Shown here: positions 33,263-34,323 of the stretch, piece by piece
Layout: each line of letters opens with the position of its first letter
Numbering within the stretch: position 1 is the stretch's first letter
Source of the DNA: Bacteroidales bacterium
GTDB lineage: Bacteria; Bacteroidota; Bacteroidia; Bacteroidales; F082
Length of the DNA: 34,323 nt
Assembly: GCA_016281295.1 (NCBI GenBank)
Contig: JAEEII010000152.1
Coordinates: 1 to 34,323, forward strand
Direction: 5' to 3'
Notes under the pieces: generated by a model
Database searches by the model: none
Seen by the model: only the letters and a program-made list of their open reading frames with translations
Told to the model about the DNA's origin: nothing
Translations under genes and position numbers: made by a program

Positions 33263-33489
33263 CTGCAATAACCCAGGACAATCTTTATCTTTTGTTGCCT
33301 TCCAAAGTGAGTTGGTTGGCCGAAATGCTTTCCGAAGATACGGGCGTTGGCATTGTGGAAGCCATTCGTCGAATTTATCGGTCGGAAATGTACAAGAGAT
33401 TGGAAATAGAGGAAACCAAGCTTTGGCACGAGGGACCGGTAGCGCTTTATGAGGAAATCAACGAGGCGACAGCAAAACCATTGCCCTGA
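33259..33489 (+). CDS. Small cassette protein with a possibly overwritten 3' end
   Basis: A 76-residue protein beginning MTAITQDNLYLLLPSKVSWLAEMLSEDTG and containing VEAIRRIYRSEMYKRLEIEETKLWHEGPVALYEEI. I do not recognise a named family with certainty, but short proteins of this type accompany DUF3990 genes in my recollection, and the Leu-Trp-His plus Leu-Tyr pattern is typical of them. It overlaps the DUF3990 stop by ATGA. Its last codons (KPLP then TGA) lie inside the duplicated antitoxin tail, read in a different frame, so the natural C-terminus may be lost. Confidence 0.65.
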   Translation: MTAITQDNLYLLLPSKVSWLAEMLSEDTGVGIVEAIRRIYRSEMYKRLEIEETKLWHEGPVALYEEINEATAKPLP

Positions 33490-33533
33490 TTCAGTTGGCG
33501 TTGGGAGAGAAGATTGTGGAGGTGGCGAAGTGA
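33471..33533 (+). pseudogene. Orphan 3' end of an XRE antitoxin gene
   Basis: Read in frame, 33471-33533 encodes SKTIALIQLALGEKIVEVAK and a stop, nearly identical to the end of the antitoxin at 32490 (TIAMIQLALGEKIVEVVK). No helix-turn-helix or start codon precedes it; upstream is the small cassette gene in another frame. It is a remnant of a second antitoxin copy. Confidence 0.85.
33472..33533 (+). repeat. Direct repeat, copy 2
   Basis: Matches 32429-32490 at a fixed offset of 1043 bp with three mismatches. The two copies bracket the DUF3791/DUF3990/small-protein cassette in the same orientation. Confidence 0.92.
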
Positions 33534-33609
33534 ATGTATAAATAAGAAATACAATGTGTTATCGGATTGCAAATCCGCTGGAACTGGGCACACTGGTTGA
33601 AACACTACC

Positions 33610-34125
33610 TCATAGTTCAAACACAACGCTCCATTCCTTACACAGTTTTTCTAAAGTCCAAGAAGCGTTGGAACCGCTTGTTTCTGGCAAACGAAACACT
33701 TTGATGGATTGTCCGAGCTGATTTTGTAATTTTTCTCCAAACTCATCGTAATTTCCATAACCATTTATGGCAATCTTTGTTATAGACGGATTTTTTCTAA
33801 CAAAACCGACAATATCGTTTGGAGTTTTTGGAGTTCCTTTTAGGATACCTTTATCCGTGCTATTAGTTCGCTCAACAAACTGATAATAATCCCAAAGTAC
33901 GACATGCAAATGTTCTAATAACACCTTTTTCTCGGTATAATTTGTAGGCAATTTTTGTGTTGATAATTCTGCCAACATCTTCCACATCCGATTTCTATTA
34001 TCATTATAATACTCATTGGTACTAATAGACTTCTTCCCTGGTATTTTTCCCAAAATCAATACTCGAGGCTCATGACACATCAATGGAGGAAAACCTTCCA
34101 CAATAGTTGAATCATTCTTTTTCAT
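33610..34125 (-). CDS. Hypoxanthine-DNA glycosylase-like protein (UDG superfamily)
   Basis: A 171-residue protein of the uracil-DNA glycosylase superfamily, family 6 pattern: GFPPLMCHEPRVLILGKIPG, then NEYYNDNRNRMWKML, HLHVVLWDYYQF, TPNDIVGFVRKNPSI, and LPETSGSNASW near the end. These blocks follow the order of DNA-deoxyinosine glycosylases, which excise hypoxanthine from DNA. GKIPG replaces the more common GSMPG and LPETSGSNAS replaces LPSTSPANAS, so activity may differ. The base composition looks more AT-rich than the core genes, consistent with recent acquisition. It lies 31 bp downstream of a small acidic ORF on the same strand. Confidence 0.75.
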   Translation of the reverse strand: MKKNDSTIVEGFPPLMCHEPRVLILGKIPGKKSISTNEYYNDNRNRMWKMLAELSTQKLPTNYTEKKVLLEHLHVVLWDYYQFVERTNSTDKGILKGTPKTPNDIVGFVRKNPSITKIAINGYGNYDEFGEKLQNQLGQSIKVFRLPETSGSNASWTLEKLCKEWSVVFEL

Positions 34126-34156
34126 GTCAGTTTAATTTTAATGAAGATAAGATAGA

Positions 34157-34321
34157 TTAGTATAATTCCTCAGCCCCACCATAGTAATCGTAAACATCTT
34201 GATAATCCAAGTCTAATTGTTCTAAGATTTCCTCTGAAGACAGGCCGGTATTTATCTTGTTACCACCAGGTAAAGTTAAGACTACTCCATTGTTCTCATC
34301 ATAGCCATTTACCCTTGGCAT
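34157..34321 (-). CDS. Small acidic ORF, 54 aa, possibly 5'-incomplete
   Basis: The minus frame MPRVNGYDENNGVVLTLPGG..INTGLSSEEILEQLDLDYQDVYDYYGGAEELY ends with TAA at 34157-34159. It starts with an ATG two bases from the window edge, so a longer N-terminus outside the window cannot be excluded. The product is rich in Asp, Glu and Tyr and has no recognised domain. Same strand and 31 bp upstream of the glycosylase-like gene, so the two may be cotranscribed. The acidic character would suit a DNA mimic or partner protein, but that is speculation. Confidence 0.5.
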   Translation of the reverse strand: MPRVNGYDENNGVVLTLPGGNKINTGLSSEEILEQLDLDYQDVYDYYGGAEELY

Positions 34322-34323
34322 AA

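Overview
The window comes from a member of the Bacteroidota, most likely order Bacteroidales. The evidence is the recurrent promoter element TAnnTTTG just upstream of genes, the near absence of Shine-Dalgarno sequences, a type IX secretion protein (PorZ, itself carrying a T9SS sorting domain), a GldH-type lipoprotein, a DUF4837 lipoprotein, rocD, and a B12-dependent class II ribonucleotide reductase. Genus cannot be read from the sequence alone.

Layout. (1) 1-985 is an accessory edge: the 3' end of a HepT-like RNase toxin gene, a short unknown gene whose promoter region carries a 24-bp perfect palindrome, and a broken outer-membrane-type gene. (2) 989-10537 is metabolic and envelope core: a HAD phosphatase fused to a GNAT acetyltransferase, ornithine aminotransferase, a metallo-beta-lactamase-fold hydrolase, a 1069-residue beta-propeller/outer-membrane-barrel protein, and nrdJ. 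(3) 10617-16830 (minus strand) holds cell-wall elongation genes, mrdA and rodA (translationally coupled), then a separately promoted LysM lytic transglycosylase, a DUF4837 lipoprotein and a small HsdR-N-like nuclease-fold protein. (4) 16968-22273 (plus strand) holds gldH and a polysaccharide export set: OPX lipoprotein, BY-kinase co-polymerase, UpxY/NusG-like antiterminator and a coiled-coil membrane protein, with no glycosyltransferase. (5) 22278-31580 is mixed core: porZ-recO, tRNA-Arg(CCU), xthA, a ClC channel, an M23/LysM peptidase, gmk, nadD and holB. (6) 31617-34323 is an accessory island: a HigB-like/XRE toxin-antitoxin pair, then a coupled DUF3791 / DUF3990 / small-protein cassette, a hypoxanthine-DNA-glycosylase-like gene and a small acidic ORF.

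How genes fit together: mrdA/rodA, the lytic transglycosylase and the M23 peptidase make and remodel peptidoglycan. PorZ belongs to the T9SS attachment machinery and GldH is a gliding-motility lipoprotein family. The OPX, BY-kinase and UpxY-like genes form the export and control end of a surface glycan system whose synthesis genes must lie elsewhere.

The most interesting structure is in the right-hand island. The DUF3791-DUF3990-small-protein cassette lies between two direct copies, about 62 bp each, of the 3' end of an XRE antitoxin gene. The second copy is an orphan tail into which the third cassette gene reads and terminates. DUF3990 has the look of an ADP-ribosyltransferase-fold toxin with a candidate His-Tyr-Gln triad. 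This suggests a toxin-antitoxin-like cassette that sits in or moves by recombination between antitoxin gene ends.
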